DNA of 64,000 nt from assembly GCA_036417435.1 (NCBI GenBank), contig CM070904.1:47065908-47129907 (forward strand), written 5' to 3'. Source of the DNA: Inia geoffrensis. Its lineage: Eukaryota; Chordata; Mammalia; Artiodactyla; Iniidae. Under the pieces are notes generated by a model. The model worked only from the letters and a program-made list of their open reading frames with translations, was not told where the DNA came from and did not search any database. Shown one piece after another: positions 11,702-25,551 of this stretch (position 1 is the stretch's first letter; the number at the start of each line of letters is the position of its first letter). The position numbers were made by a program, and so were the translations under genes.

Positions 11702-14540
11702 AACGTATTTTAACCTTTTATATGTAATGTATTTTTATACAGTAAAATACATTTATAAGGTGGAAGTATAAATCAGTTTAATACATAATGAAAATGAAAT
11801 TAATTAACAAAATAAAATTGGTGCTCCAATTTACAGAACAAGTTCAGAAATGTTCACTGCATAGAAGTGGGTGGCTCAGGCCTCACATATTACTTCATTA
11901 AAGCATAGGACTATAATTGTGACGTTGTGTTTTAGGGAAGATTTGAAATGTGTGGCATTCTAGAAGGTATTTAAAGATGCAGCTTATCCGTATTAAAATC
12001 AGAAGAGTTTAAAGGCCAACGGAAGAGATGTAGGATTTTCATAGATTTTTTTTTTTAATCCCACTAAATAGTACAAAGATCTCTGAGTTTGAAAATGATT
12101 TTATCCTCAAATACCATAATGTTTGCAAACTGATATTTTAAAACACAGAGGGGAAGGTTGACTAAGACTGAAAGTTATGGTTTTCTCGAAGTTTTTAGCT
12201 AAATGAATATCAAGACAATAAAGAGAAGCTTATTTGATTGCAAATTCTGAGGCCACCAGATGGTATTTCTCTCTATTGCCATCCAACCCTTAGTTGTGTC
12301 TTCTAATGGTAAGGGAGGCTGGGAACCACTGATCTACTCCAGTCATATCACATGAGTATCTCAATTCTCAGAAAGAAATCCCTTGTCCAGATTTTTCCAG
12401 TTGTTTTTAAAGAGCAGTGATGTTGAGGCGACTCTCATGGGAACCAACTTAGTTCCGTGAATGAACCATGGAAAGGAACTCAGTTGGGGAAAAGGAGTAT
12501 TTCTTACCAAATTGTCATTGCCATCTGCTCTGTCAGTGGATGTCATTGTCTACTACAAATTCTCAAGGACCCCCAAAGAATCAGAGTCAAGCCCTCCCTA
12601 GGAGTGTTGAAAGGAAGGGTATCTGGTTGGTTTCAACTGCAGGCATGTGTGACCAAGTAAGGCAGATCCCTGAAGAGTCTCCTTCCAGATGTATGTATGA
12701 CATTTGTGCTTTATTCAGGCTCCTTTTGGACAGTGAAGACCCTTCAAAAGTAACATAATCTGTGTGGATCGAGGGTTTGTTACTCAAGAACCCAGATATC
12801 ACTTCCCAGTTACATCGATGAACTATACCTTCAGTTGCTGATTTCAACTATAAGACGGAAAAATGAAAAACTGACCCAACTTAATTTTTCAGAAAATATT
12901 GTGGCAAATTTAACAAACCTATTTCCCAATTCATGTGTTATAAGACAAGCTACCATAAACTTTCAATCAGAAATTGTCTCTAGATTTATTCAGAGACTAG
13001 AATTAATTTCCTTTTTTTTTTTTTTTCATTTGCTGAGTCCATGGAATAATGAAGCAAGAATGTTCTTTCCTCTCTGTTGAAGAATGTTGACTCCTGTCTA
13101 TTAAGATAGAGGGTCAATGTTTGAAGAGGAATTGGGGGAGTATGTATGATGTCTTAGATTGAATTTCCAAAAGTCTTTTAAGTCTTTAACACGCATCATA
13201 GAAGTCCAAACTATAAAATCCCTGGTCTAAATTTATTTTTACAAAAATTGAATATAAACTAACAAAGCCAGCAACTTCAAATAAATCTTCACTCTAAATT
13301 TAATTTGCTTTTATGTTGGCCTACCCTCATTCATGTTAACATTTGATTCATGAGCTTTATCTTTTTGTGAAGTGTTCAGCCTAACTAGTCTAGGATGTGA
13401 GGGCAGTGCTTACCTTGGTTTAGATGTGCGCGAACAGTGACTTCCCCTTCAAACAATCACAGTCGTTTTCTCATCAGAGATGGCCGGGAGCAGCAGCAAA
13501 GGGTGAAGGAGATCCATCATGAAATGTCCAGTGTCGATGTGTTCTCCCAATTTACTTCCTGACCTTCAGCGTGCAGCCACACTCCTGACCCTCATGAGAC
13601 GGAGCCTGAGGGGGAAATGGCACTGAGTACCAATTCCTATGTCCTGTTGTTCTGTGGTCTCAATTAAGTGCTAATTAATTACCACTGGCATCTTTGGCAT
13701 TGCTTGTCAAATTGCATTTAGGAATATCTTTCCTGTGTTTAAATATCAGTAGTCCAAAATCCAAAGCTAAAAATCCCATGTGTTACTATACCTTTTTTTT
13801 TTCCTTTTCAAAACTGTGTTTTAAAATTCAACAAATATCTCTATAACCACTGAAGGTAGCTTTCAGATACAACAAACAGGAATTGGTATTGTCAATTTTG
13901 ATTAATAGTACTTCATTAATAAACATCCTGCTATTCAGTCTCCACCTGCACTTGCTGATGTTGCCTGGAATCAATTAACTCATATAATTTGATTTATTTT
14001 ACAAAGACATTTTGGGATGTGCTGTGCTGATGATAAGGTCCTATTTTAGTAGTTCTTGATTGCAAGCTAGATTGTACCTGAATGGATTTCTGTTTCTGCA
14101 TGGTTGTGTATACACAAGTGTGTGTTTTGCAAGTGAGCTGGAAGAAAATGCTGCTTGAAGAAGTCTTGAATTAAAGAGTTCATTTGAAAACATGGTGGGG
14201 GTATTCCTCCTGAATATTCTGACTTGATCTGAAGACTTCCAGGAAATTCAGACCTTGCAATGTTATGTATGAAGCCATTTTACTTAGCAGATTAGCTAGT
14301 CTTCTTTTAAATCAAAGAACAAAAGAGTGTTACTAAGCACCAAAGTTAAAACACTAGCTAGAGCTAAGATATTAGAGCTAGATATTAGATTCAGCTCTGT
14401 GTTTAACTTTTTTTCTTTGCTTTGTTTTAAGTGTAATTTCTTTTTCTCCTCTAAATATTTGCAAGCCACGGTTTCCGGATCAATCCATTTGATCCCAATT
14501 ATGCACTCTGAAAACATTTCTTAGGCTTCTATAAATTCTT
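11702..14540. other. Mostly unique intronic sequence
   Basis: AT-rich, with a T run near 13011-13026. No RNA gene or coding exon is recognised. The 86-aa and 96-aa frames around 12468-12847 have no visible domain. Confidence 0.4.
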
Positions 14541-14544
14541 AAGA

Positions 14545-15110
14545 CATGCTAAGGTTCGGTGCAAGTGACAAAGGCCGACTCAAACTGTTTAGGTATAAAA
14601 GAGAATTTATTGGATTACTTAACTTAAAGTTCCAGGATTAGATATGACTTTGGGCATGACTAGATCCAAGTGCCAAATTATCTTGCCGGGAATTTTGCCT
14701 CTTTCCATCTCTAATCTCTGCTCATCTTTGGATTAGCTTCGTTTTCGCTTAAAATCTTTCCTCCTAGCAGCAAGACGGCAGCAGCAGTATTGTACTGTAT
14801 CAGCCTAGCATCCTCAGGGGAAAGTATGCTTCTCTTTTGCCGTGGGAATAGAAAATTCCCAGGAACAATTCTCCTTGGCCTGGCTTCGATCCCGTATTTA
14901 TTCCGTATTTGTTCCTGATCCATTCACTGTGGCAGAGGAATGAATGGTTCTCATTAGTTGGACTTGGGACATAAGCCCAACCCTGGAGGCAGGGACTGGG
15001 TCAACTCCACTCACACCACAGAGACTGGGAGTGGGCGAGAGGTTTCCCCCAAAAGGAAGAAAAAAGATGCATAGAAGGCAAAAAAAAAAAAAATAATCCA
15101 CTTGTCCACT
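14545..15110. repeat. Ancient interspersed repeat, about 560 bases (family not named)
   Basis: The segment contains GGCCGACTCAAACTGTTTAG, AGAGAATTTATTGGATTACT, AAGTTCCAGGATTAGATATG, CATCCTCAGGGGAAAGTATG, TTCACTGTGGCAGAGGAATG and CCACTTGTCCACTACAGTAA in order. I remember these as parts of one abundant old mammalian repeat. I am not certain of its class, so no name is given. The A run at 15080-15092 is near its right end. Confidence 0.5.
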
Positions 15111-15319
15111 ACAGTAAATTGTAACTACAACCTCTTATTTCCCCAACACAACTACCCTATATCTGAATATAATAGTATTTCAATCAATGAGAGACGTACA
15201 TGGAGGCTAAGTCACATTAAGCAGCACTGTTGTCTATGAATAAGAAAGGTTGCCTATCTTTCTTTCGTGCTCTCTGGCAAAGTGACATCAAGGCCTATCA
15301 AGCAAAACTGAAGTAATAC

Positions 15320-15450
15320 CAATCCATGCATGCATTCCTTCATCCATGTAACACTAATGAGTCCCTACAGTGAGATAGGACCTGAACTAGGCACTGAGGC
15401 TACAAAAATAAATAAGGCAGCTCCTTAAAGAGCTTATATGTGGAAGTAGT
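15320..15450 (+). repeat. Possible old repeat fragment
   Basis: CATTCCTTCATCCATGTAAC, GGACCTGAACTAGGCACTGA and CTCCTTAAAGAGCTTATATG fit the common 'tcattcattcaacaaatatt / ggcactgaggatacaaa / aaggagcttacag' pattern of old mammalian repeats. It is degraded and the family is uncertain. Confidence 0.35.
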
Positions 15451-15454
15451 ATAG

Positions 15455-15770
15455 TGTAGTCACAAGAGATAAAGTTTTGAAGTTACATAGAGCTGAGTTT
15501 CAACCCCAGCTCTTTTACTTATTAGTTGTGTACGTGTAGACAAAGTTCCCATTCCTTCTGTGTTTTAGCTTCCGTATCTAAAAATCGGTGTATTGTAAGA
15601 ATTAAATGGGTAATATTTATAATTTGCTCAGCGAAAGGCCAGGCACATAAGGTCATTGTTCAATAATTAATAGTCATTACTGTGTTTATCAAATGAGATA
15701 ATGCAAACAAACCACTGTACACAGTGCCTGGCACATAGTAAGTGCTCAGGAAATGGTAATTGGCAGCTGT
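15455..15770 (+). repeat. MIR SINE relic, with a second MIR-like tail
   Basis: GTATAGTGTAGTCACAAGAG, CTGAGTTTCAACCCCAGCTC, TTACTTATTAGTTGTGTACG and AAATGGGTAATATTTATAAT follow the MIR order. A second tail, CAGTGCCTGGCACATAGTAA with GTGCTCAGGAAATG, follows at 15720-15757. That suggests either an insertion or two MIR copies end to end. Confidence 0.72.
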
Positions 15771-15779
15771 TATCGTATG

Positions 15780-18700
15780 AAGTAGAACTTGGGACTAAAT
15801 CCAAAAGGAAACAAAATTTAAAAGCCAAGGAATATCTATTACGATAGATTTGGAAAAAGCCTTGAGAATTCATCCAGACCTACCCCATCTTCAGAGAAAA
15901 CCCTTTAGTCAGTTTAGATTTAGTAGAATTTATCTTCTCTTCAAAACAAGTGTTCCCCAAAGCAACTGTCTTCCTTTTTGCTCTCATATTTCATCAGTTT
16001 ACATAATATTTAATTAAATTATATAATTACAATAATAAGTACAACTGGTATAAACTTGTTTGGGACTCTCTCCTGGGACTTCTCTCTAGTGGGAACAGAT
16101 GTGCACAGTTGCGAGTCATTAACTAGCTGTGAACATTCAGTGTGTTGTGGGCATTGGTCAGCATATTTTACAGAGGAAATAGAGAGCTGGTTAAGTAGAA
16201 GTGAGCCACCGGAACCTCTGCAGTACTGTAGCGGTCTTCTGCGTGCTCTTATCTTCTTCAATGCCACTGATCCTTGAAAATGTGTCCCATATTAACTTGT
16301 ATTTTTTAGACTTCTATAGGTGACATGATCAGAACTTTATAACCAGAATCTTAAGCCTGGCTTCTGGTCAGTTTTCCTATTCTATAGTCACAACTATGTA
16401 CTGGGCAAAAATGTAATGTGAATAGAAAATGGTAGAACACGAAGGATTAGTACTTGGTGCTGCCCTAAACCCATTTCTAACTCTAATCTTAAATAATAGG
16501 TTATATATTCATTTCTTAGAAGGAAAAAATAGAAAGTTATCTCACACATTGAAATGACACTAACAACTGGGTAGAATCTAAAAGAAGATTAGAAGTTGCT
16601 TCCTCTATATGCCTGTCCTAATGCATGAAATTAAGAGACTGTTCTTCCCATTCTTCATGGTGATCTCATGATGGTTTTTGAAATCTATTTGTCTACTGTC
16701 TTGAAAACCTCAAAATCAGAGTGCCACAAAAATTGGAAGCATGGACAACATATTTACTTTAAAATTGGTGGTTTGAGGGAGATTAATGACTGTGTTAAAT
16801 TTTAAGTAATAGTCATTAAAGGCTAAAAGCTAATGAAGTTCTTATTTGTAACCAGGTACTTTTGCTGAGAAGAGCATTAGAAGTAGTTCAATCCATGCCT
16901 CAAGAAGTTCAAATTTTATGATCAGAGTAGAAAATAAGCGATCATTACTGCTAAGTCTCAACCAATGGGAGGGTGCTGAGCAAAACAAGGGGTGGGCCCT
17001 GGGATGGGTGCTGGAGTGGCCCAGCCCGGGGCAAATAATTACAATATTAATAAATATCAATAGCAGACATTTAAAAAACGAAAGAAAATAAGCTGTCATA
17101 TAGAACTGGTCAAATTCAGAAGACACATGCCTTTCGCTGGTGGTCTGTGAGGTAATTTAGAATCCTAAACATTAAAGGCATCTTTCACTCCTCAACTGTA
17201 TTTTAGACGATTTAGATTTTTCTCTAGTAATCACTGGCCACCCAGCAGACACTGACCTTGTATAGAATGGTTCACTATTAAAGATGACTTGAAACCAGAT
17301 CAGTTCCTTAGATTTGAACTTCCAGGTCTCTGTTCGAATATCATGGAGATCAACTAATTTCACTACTTATGTGAACTATGTCATATGTAGTCATTATAAT
17401 TTTGAACATTTTGGTATAAATAGCAATTTAAAATTTCATAATTACTTTGGGTGAGAAAAAGAGTTCTGAGCCAAGGTACCTTTTTTAGTTTTTCTTAATG
17501 TATTAATTGAAATAGTTACACAATCCAAATCACATGCTCTGTTCTGTGAAGACCTTATATTAACAGGCATTGCAAAGGTTGGAATGTCCTTCTTCACACC
17601 AAGTTTAAATGCTGAGAAAGGCACTCTGGTTGGTCCCATTTCTTGATTCAAGTCTCCACCCTTGGTCCAAACTGCCATAACAAAACACGGCCAGGTCTAC
17701 TCACTGGGAGAAAAAGGAATATTCTGACGAGTGCTTATTGAGAACATTGAATGGGGAGCACTGGAAAAAGACACCGGAACAGGTTATGAAAGGGCTAATA
17801 TATCCTAATAAGGAGCTGGGTGGGATTTTACCTAATGGGTAACAGAAGGCCACTGCTGGTTTTCAAGTCAAGAACATTGATCCACATAATGAGACTAAAA
17901 GAGCCCAGGTGCCTGCAGACTCTGTCTTGGAAGACTCTGTAACCTGTGTTTGGGGGAGAGGCAATAATAGTGGTTCAGGTATACTTAGGAGAGCAGAAAA
18001 AGGCAACAGCCTTAGCAGAAGGAGCTGGCAAATATTAGGTGATAGAGTCAAGTCTTCCAGCAGCCCCTGCAGGGTTCAGAGCTGGGTTCTGGTCCTTGAG
18101 GGGGGGAATTGAAAGGCAGAACCAAGTATCAAAACCGCAAATGGAAGGGTCACTTGGGGAAACAGGGCACATATGGCTCAGTCCTGCTGCATCCTGAAAT
18201 CTGTGAACTAGCAGGATGCATAGGCCCTTTAGAAGAAACTTGGGCACAGCTGAGGCAGGCAAGAAATGGCACCAAGGATCCCAAGGAAATACCCTTTGTC
18301 AGTCAGTCTGCATCATCATTCCTACTCAAATTAAAATAACGTGTTCAAACTTACAATCCTTATGAAATTAGAAACCTGGTGTCTCTCAGGTTATCAGAAA
18401 GGATTTATGTTTCATCTAGTTGTTTCTGGCTTGATTTCCTGCTTTGGCTGAAACCACAACTCATGCATTGCCTCATCACTTGCCAGTGTTCCCTTATCTT
18501 AACAATTCCTCTGCCTTGCTTTCCAAAAGCTCACTCCAGGACATAGCACTTAGTAGACATTTACTGAAAATTCATGGAGGATGGAAAGATTACATCACAC
18601 CCAGCCTAGCAGATAATTGAAAATTTAAACTTTAGTAATAGGCATTCCTATTACTACCTTGGTCATTCTCCCTACACCCTCCACTAGGAAATTTTTGTGG

Positions 18701-18885
18701 GTTGTCTCTTCCATTTGGCCTCCAACTTTCTACCATGTAATTCTGCCCCAACACCCTTCTTTCATATTCTTTCTTTTTACACACAACCTTCATAAGTCCA
18801 TTTCATTTTTTATACAGAGAATTTGTTTATCTCTTTTTCTGGCTGTGTTCTAAGGATTATATTTCCAAAATGGTCCATCAAAATG
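15780..18885. other. Mostly unique intronic sequence
   Basis: No gene or confidently named repeat. A GC-richer patch at 16960-17035 contains GGGTGGGCCCTGGGATGGGT. The open frames of 60-94 aa show no conserved domain. Confidence 0.4.
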
Positions 18886-18892
18886 TTTTGCT

Positions 18893-19101
18893 TGGGCTTC
18901 CCCGGTGGCGCAGTGGTTGAGAGCTCGCCTGCCGATGCAGGGGACATGGGCTTGTGCCCCGGTCTGGGAAGTTCCCACATGCCGCAGAACGGCTGGGCCC
19001 CTGAGCCATGGCTGCTGAGCCTGCACTTCCGGAGCCTGTGCTCCGCAACGGGAGAGGCCACAACAGTGAGAGGCCTGCGTACCGCAAAAAAAAAAAAAAA
19101 A
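18893..19101 (+). mobile_element. CHR-2-type SINE
   Basis: The head is GGGCTTCCCCGGTGGCGCAG and the A box TGGCGCAGTGG is intact. The body ends GCGTACCGC with a tail of about 17 A. A short direct repeat GTTTTGCT at 18885-18892 and 19102-19109 flanks it. Distinctive changes include GAGAGCTCGCC near the head and CACTTCCGG in place of CGCGTCCGG. Confidence 0.93.
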
Positions 19102-19109
19102 GTTTTGCT

Positions 19110-22100
19110 AAGAAAGGAAGAAAAAATGATTTTTTTCCCTTAAGAGGAATTCTGCTACCAGGTATTAAATAAGACTTTTTCCCCAGTATACTTGAATCTG
19201 TAAGTTGAGCATAATTGTACCTTCTTTTTACCTAAGAATGGATTAATATATCTAAACTGACCTGTAGATAGTCTACTGGGATACCCTGTATTATGCTGGC
19301 CCTTCTGGCTATCACTGTCTGACAGCATATTAGAAACAAACAGTCATGTCAGACCCTACCTCTTGCCTTTCCTCTTGACAATTTATAGATCCGATGCTAT
19401 TTAGACAGGTGCAGAAGTAATCTCACCAGTGAGGCAATTCCCTTGGGCCATTATACATGCAAGATATTTCAATTCAAAAATGCTATTGGAGGATTTCACT
19501 GAGAGCTCCAGTAAAGAAATTCCTGAAACTGCAGTGCTGAAACTAGTAAAAGGGCTCTGCTACAAGAAGCACTCTTCTCACCAAGCTGTTGATACCATTT
19601 GAGAAATTTACATCTTGAGACAGTATCGGATGGCGGTGATAACAAGCTCCATGTCAATGATCCTCCAGGTCTGTCAATTGATCTCATCCCAGGTAAAGCA
19701 AGAGCAGTGACTGCCGTATTGCAAAATAAATGCAGACCCCCAAACTGTCAGAAGCACAGCGTGAGCTACTTAGTGCCTAAAAGAGAGTGAAATTCTATCA
19801 GAAAACCATGAACATAAGGTCTATTCAGTTTCCATTTCAAGGACCATATTTATGTGCTTGGGAGTTGATTTAAACTGCCTCTTGTTTGTCAAATACTCAA
19901 ACCATCCTACCCATTTTGGGGGGAAATACTGAAGTTGTGGATTATTGAGAGAAAAAGTTAAAACAGGCAAGGATCTAGCAGCTATATTCAATGTACTGTA
20001 TTGTTGTGGGACTGCTTCAACACCCTGTCCCTCAACCCTCCCCCGTGTTTGTCCCACCACAAATACCTGAACCCAACGACGACAAAAATGTGAAAGACCA
20101 AGACGACTCACCCTTGCCGAGTAGCAGTGGTCCCTTGGCAACCGTGGTGAAAACATCACCTTAGCAGGTGACAGACACTTGGGCCTTAGCTAGGGCATTA
20201 GTGAACAATATTAATAAAGACTAATTAGATAGTTTTTTGTTGAAATGTCTCCAAAGTGATGAGCAAAATAAAGCCAACCTAAAGAAAATATTTTAAAACC
20301 TCCCAATGAGCATGCTCAGAGAGAGCATTTTAACTTCTTTTAGTTTTAAAATGCTCAACCATTTTCTTCAAAAACTTGGCTTGATCTTCCTGATTCAGTG
20401 ATAACTGAAGTCATGCCAACTTTGATGTTTTTAGCTTCAGCTGTTTTAGAGCTACATGTGATTTCCCCTCCCCGAAAGGTTGGAGTGAATTTTTTTCGGA
20501 GTGAAGAAGAAAGCATATGTTTTAACCCTCATGTGCCTTTTTTGAAAAGGATGAATTAACATCCTATAATATTTTACCTTTGGGCTTAAAATACGGAGTG
20601 TGGTTTGAAAGTCGAGGAGACATTTTTCAGAAATTAAAATGGAGACTCCAGCTTTCAGGATTAAGTCTGTGGATTTTGTCTGTTTTACCAAATACGTTTG
20701 GTGACTTGCGTGTCTGCTGCTATTGTTTTAAAATGGCAGCAGAGACAAGGCAGTTTGGAGACTTGAGCATGACGGACCACACACAAACCTAACTTCAGGA
20801 CATCAAAAGAACATGAAAACTAATATGCAGAAACACTGGAGCATCTTGAATACATTTTTTTCTAACCAGATAAATGACAGAATGGGAAATAAAAATGAAT
20901 TTAGAAAGCTTTAATCCACCTGACAGTCTAATTTTCCCTTCTAATTATAGAAATAGGAAGGAAGGAATAAATAATGAGAAGTTAGAGGCTAAGTGGTATC
21001 AAATATAACTAATCCCATTGAAGAAGAAGGAACATAGAAGAGAGGGTTGTCAGGGTTGCTTCTGAGAGCCATGTCTACATTCTTTTCTATTTTCAACCAT
21101 GCCACCAAGGCTTCCCTCAGATTTCCCTTGGGATCAGTTCGTCATTGGATTTCCTTAGGACACACCAGAGATGGTAAGGAAAAGAAATCAGGGTAATTAT
21201 GGCTGATACAATGATTAGCTAGAAAGCTAGACAACAGTCCTGGTAATGCAGGACAGATATGTCAAACAGCTCCTATAGTGGATGCAAAACTTAAGTGAGA
21301 AGTGGCTTTGGACTTAGGGTGGAACATTCCCCGGGTCACTATAGGTGGAAACATTGGATGATATTTGTGCTTCCAGATCAGACCTAGGTCATTTTGGCAG
21401 ATGATGATGCAATGCCAAGTCTAGTAGTTATCAAGTTAAATTTCACTAAGTCACAACTCCCACCATACTCTGGTACGTACCCAAAACTCTGGATGAACAA
21501 CAAAAGGAAAGAACTGGTAAAGAAATGACAAATGTCTCACTCTCTTACAATGTCAGAAAAGCTACGGGCAGAAAAATTGAAACCAGAATGAAAGAAAGGT
21601 TTAAAAGGAAATTGAGTCTGTGTTTACAAAAGGGTTCCAATTCTGGGTGAACTGTCCAACTCAACCAGTTGCTTTGGAGAAACATGATTAAAGTGATGAC
21701 TGAGGTGTTTTGTGTCCTAGCCTCAGTTTCCTTTAGTCCCCTCTGAGTCCTGTAACAGCCAATCAGAAGGAACCTGGCCCGGAGGCTTGTCAGTGATAAT
21801 AATTGAAAACATCTGTCCATGTAGCAGTTCCCTGACAGGGGGAGTTCTCAGACAGCAAAGCCATAACCACGACTGCGTTCATATTCTCCTTCACAGGCTT
21901 TTCTCACTGCCAGCTGTCTTTATTCTCCTGCCAGGAAAGCAAGGGGCCTGGGGCTCTTACCCGGGCTGGGGTTAAGTGAGCTGGGACTGGGGGAAGGAGG
22001 GGGAAAGGCTGGCTCAAAGCTCTGGGTACAGAGATGAGGGCTATCTGATTGGGAACTAAAGAGACCCAGGACTGGGGGGAAAGAATAGCAAACAGAGGAA

Positions 22101-22140
22101 CCAGTGAGGTATGAGAAGGACAGAGGGGTAACAATGTAAG
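19110..22140. other. Mostly unique intronic sequence
   Basis: No coding exon or RNA gene is recognised. The 112-aa minus frame at 19821-20159 and the 91-aa minus frame at 21545-21820 lack any motif I know. A G-rich purine patch at 21940-22130 gives proline- and serine-rich antisense frames that look like composition effects. Confidence 0.4.
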
Positions 22141-22144
22141 AAGA

Positions 22145-22360
22145 GTTCATATTCTGCACTCAGAGGACCTGGCTTTACATCTTAGCACAAACAACCGTTT
22201 CTGTGTGACACAGGACAACCTCCATGAGCCTCAGGTTTTTCATCTTTAATATGGGGATAATAATAGTACCTATCTCATAAAGCTGTTGTCAGGAAAAAAT
22301 AAGATGATGCCTTTGAGTGGCACAAGGCAAGGACTGAACAAACATTAGCTCCTTTATCAG
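22145..22360 (+). repeat. MIR SINE relic
   Basis: Good MIR order: ACTCAGAGGACCTGGCTTTA, CTGTGTGACACAGGACAACC, AGCCTCAGGTTTTTCATCTT, and ATGGGGATAATAATAGTACC with TATCTCATAAAGCTGTTGTC. Confidence 0.88.
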
Positions 22361-22364
22361 AGAG

Positions 22365-24865
22365 AGGATGGCTTGCCAGACAGCACTTGAGGTTTAGAAA
22401 AATAGGGGCAGAGACTTCGACTGGAGGGCCTGATACCTTGGTCATGAGTAGCCATGTTCCTGACCATGTCTATCTGTCTTAGACTGACATGCTGACTGTC
22501 TTAGACAGTCGCCATGTCGTTGCTGCAAATATGGCTCATCCCCTGGCTGTAGCCTTTTATAAACTACTTTGCCAACTTGTGTTGCTTAGCTTTTTGTGAT
22601 CTCAGTACTGACTCTTCCTGGTAGCTTCTCTCTGCCCCTAGAGCCATGGTCTGGGCTGCACCAGCTTCTGTCTGATCTAGCTGGCTTCACCTCACTCCTA
22701 ATGTACCAATGCCTCATTCCCTCTGTCCCAGCGGTTGGCCAGATCTTTCAGCTTGGTGTTGAACATATCAAGGGACTATCTGGTCAGAGGAATGCCAGTA
22801 AAACATTACTTCAGCCAATTGAAGAGAAAATTCCAAATTGTAGGTTAGAGAAAATTTAAAGCAAGGAAAATTGGAGCAAGGAAAAGAAAGAAAATAAAGT
22901 TCTTAATAGGAAGACTTAGATGTTTTCCCTGCCTGCAGGAAAAGAAAAAAAAAAAAAAAAAGCTTTCATTGAGAATATAATAAACCAATAGATTCAAAAA
23001 GAAAATATAAACAAAAGATCTTAAAGGGCAACATTAAAAAATGCCAAATTAACCAGGTCATTTCATTGCTTAAGATACTCTGTACATAAATTAACCACCT
23101 CTGGAAACTTCATTAGCAGCCACATCACCACAATTGTAGGTACAACTAACTCACAGTTATTTGATGTATGATATTCCCTTGGAAGCTAGAAGGAATAAAT
23201 CCAGCTTGCAAAGAAGCCGAACTTACTTTTAGGGTGGGGCTTAGGTCCTGAGAAAATCTTGCTTAACACATGGGTGGCAAGAAATAATACAAAAGGAGAA
23301 ACTTGGGGAGGCCAACTTTGTATCATTAGTTAAGAACAGTTATGTATTGTATATGCATCCAACATAAACACTTGGCTGAGGATGTTATTCCACTGACAGT
23401 GTTTGCCTTTCCTTATGGTCATCAGCTGGTGACTACTGCTACTTGGCTGCAAAGCACTTCATCCATAAAGAAAAGCACCATAAGTAATAATGAGTGTGAG
23501 TTTGTGTTCGTTGCAAAGCAAGAATTCAGCTTCAACAAGAGTTTTTTTTATCCAATTGAAATGAATCAAACTGTTTAACCTAACTGGGCTTCTATAAATC
23601 AGGAGTGTTGTCATATTAGTAATCCTCCTAGATAAGGCATGGCAATGAGGCGCCATGCAAGAGTACAAATGTATAAACACAAAATGAATAGATTCCATTG
23701 ACCCTCTTCTATTCCGCAGCCTTGTACGTCTTCCCTCTATTACTACTATTCAATAAAATTACCACTTAACCACTGACATTAGTAGATCTTTTTAACCATA
23801 GAGAGACTGTATTTTTCCTTTCTATGACTTTCTCTTCAGTATTCATATACAACCAGGGAAAGCTCTGATCCTGTGATGATTATGAGTTAATAAAATATAG
23901 GGGTGGGGTGGGTAATGCACATCCATTGGGAACTGGGTTTTTTTAAATACATATTATAGATATTGAGTCATTTCTTTTAAAAAAATGAAGCAGGTATATA
24001 TGTTCTAATTTGAAAGGACTACCAATTTATATCTTTTGTATATATTTCCTTAAATCTCTTTCAGAGAGTGATCTTTGAAATTTAGCTCATATATACCTAA
24101 ATTCACTCTTTGTCTACTTTGACACCTCTATGCAACTACAATTTTCCCTTTTTTTTCTATACTTGCTTAAGGGCAACTTGGTTCAGATGCCCCCAACAGC
24201 TTGCCTCTCAAGTTTCCAGATTCTTTCTCATCCAGGAAGGCTTTGTCATACTTCTATAGATGTATCTGATTTCCTTTCAAAATTCCTTTTGCCCTGAATG
24301 GCACATTCCTGGCACATACACCACCATTCTCCATCCAAATCCCATGCAGACATTATTGATTGGTCACATCACTCTTTCAACTTCAGGGTCCTTCCCCACG
24401 GAGCAGACAGCCACCATCAGCCAGGTAAAGCAAACCTGTGTGTCATCTCTGCCAGAGAAGGTCTGTTGGTCCATTGCCACTATTCTTTTCTAGGTGTTAT
24501 GAAAACAAAAATGCAGACTACAGACACACCCTTATGCTTCCAAGAGAACAGGAGGCTCGTGTCTGTTTCCTTAAAAATTCCCAGTGTCTGCCTTTTTGTT
24601 TCATTCTTTATTTTAATAAATAAATGTATGTCTCATAGTAAAGATATACATACATACCCTTTATATGTCTATTATATTTAAAGCATGTACACATATACCT
24701 AAGATATTATTACAACCCCTTAAACTTTAGGGTTTCCTTATTTTGCAGCGGAGTCCTATGCTTTCCATGTGTTTCCGAGCGTGTCAACTTGCCTTACAAA
24801 TCATTTCAAATTTGAGGAAGAAAAGAGTTTAAGCTTTTTGTAAGTGTTACATTGTTCAACAAGGA
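22365..24865. other. Mostly unique intronic sequence
   Basis: No gene. An A run is at 22945-22961, and a perfect 8-bp-arm palindrome GACTGTCT-T-AGACAGTC lies at 22494-22510. The overlapping 61-127 aa frames at 24260-24681 do not resemble a known family. Confidence 0.4.
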
Positions 24866-24869
24866 AATT

Positions 24870-24995
24870 AGAACTCTTCCAGCCCAACTGTCTGATTTTC
24901 CAAAAGAGGAAACTGAGGCTGAGGGAGGCTAAGTGAATCCCCAAAGTCCTACATGCAATAAAAAGTGGAGCCAGGGGAGGAAACCAGGCTCTCTG
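24870..24995 (-). repeat. MIR SINE relic, antisense
   Basis: The central MIR core in antisense: TTTTCCAAAAGAGGAAACTG, AGGCTGAGGGAGGCTAAGTG, AAAAAGTGGAGCCAGGGGAG. Confidence 0.65.
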
Positions 24996-24999
24996 TTTC

Positions 25000-25545
25000 T
25001 TTGTACACATTAATCTTCTACATCGATTAAAATTGTGTGCATTTACGAGACTAAGGCTTCCTCACTGAATCACCTTTTTCTCCAGGTCCCTATGGTGTGC
25101 TGGGTCAGTAAGCCTCAGGGATGTCTACACAGTTCTCTAGGTCAGTGAGATGGATTCTTTCTCATTTGGATGATGTAGACATCTCTGTGAAGAAGCAAGA
25201 CTGCTCAACACAAACCTCATAACTCCTGCATTCTATTTTTGACACCTTAACCTAAAGTAATTTCACACTACCTCATAAAACCTTTGAAAACGGAGCATCC
25301 ACAGATGATATTTTGCACTTACTGAATTCTCTTTTCCAAAAAAAAATACCTCTAAATGTTACATAAGATTGCTGTATTTCCAAATTCAATTCTCCAGTCA
25401 TCCTCTGTAATTTTTTTTTCAAAAGAAGTAAAGAGAAGACAGGGGAAAGGAGAAAGGGAGAGGATTGACATGGAAAAGGGCTCAAGGGTTTCACTGATGA
25501 TCTTGACTTCCCTCCTGGACTTAAGAGACAGAAGCTAACAAGAGT
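25000..25545. other. Intronic sequence, no gene
   Basis: Unique-looking. A purine-rich patch at 25425-25490 (GAAGTAAAGAGAAGACAGGG and onward) is the only compositional feature. Confidence 0.4.
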
Positions 25546-25551
25546 GGCTGT

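Noticed and set aside
12255..12275. CTCF-like motif CCACCAGATGGTAT
   Set aside because: It matches the core only partly, and a single weak motif in 64 kb is expected by chance.
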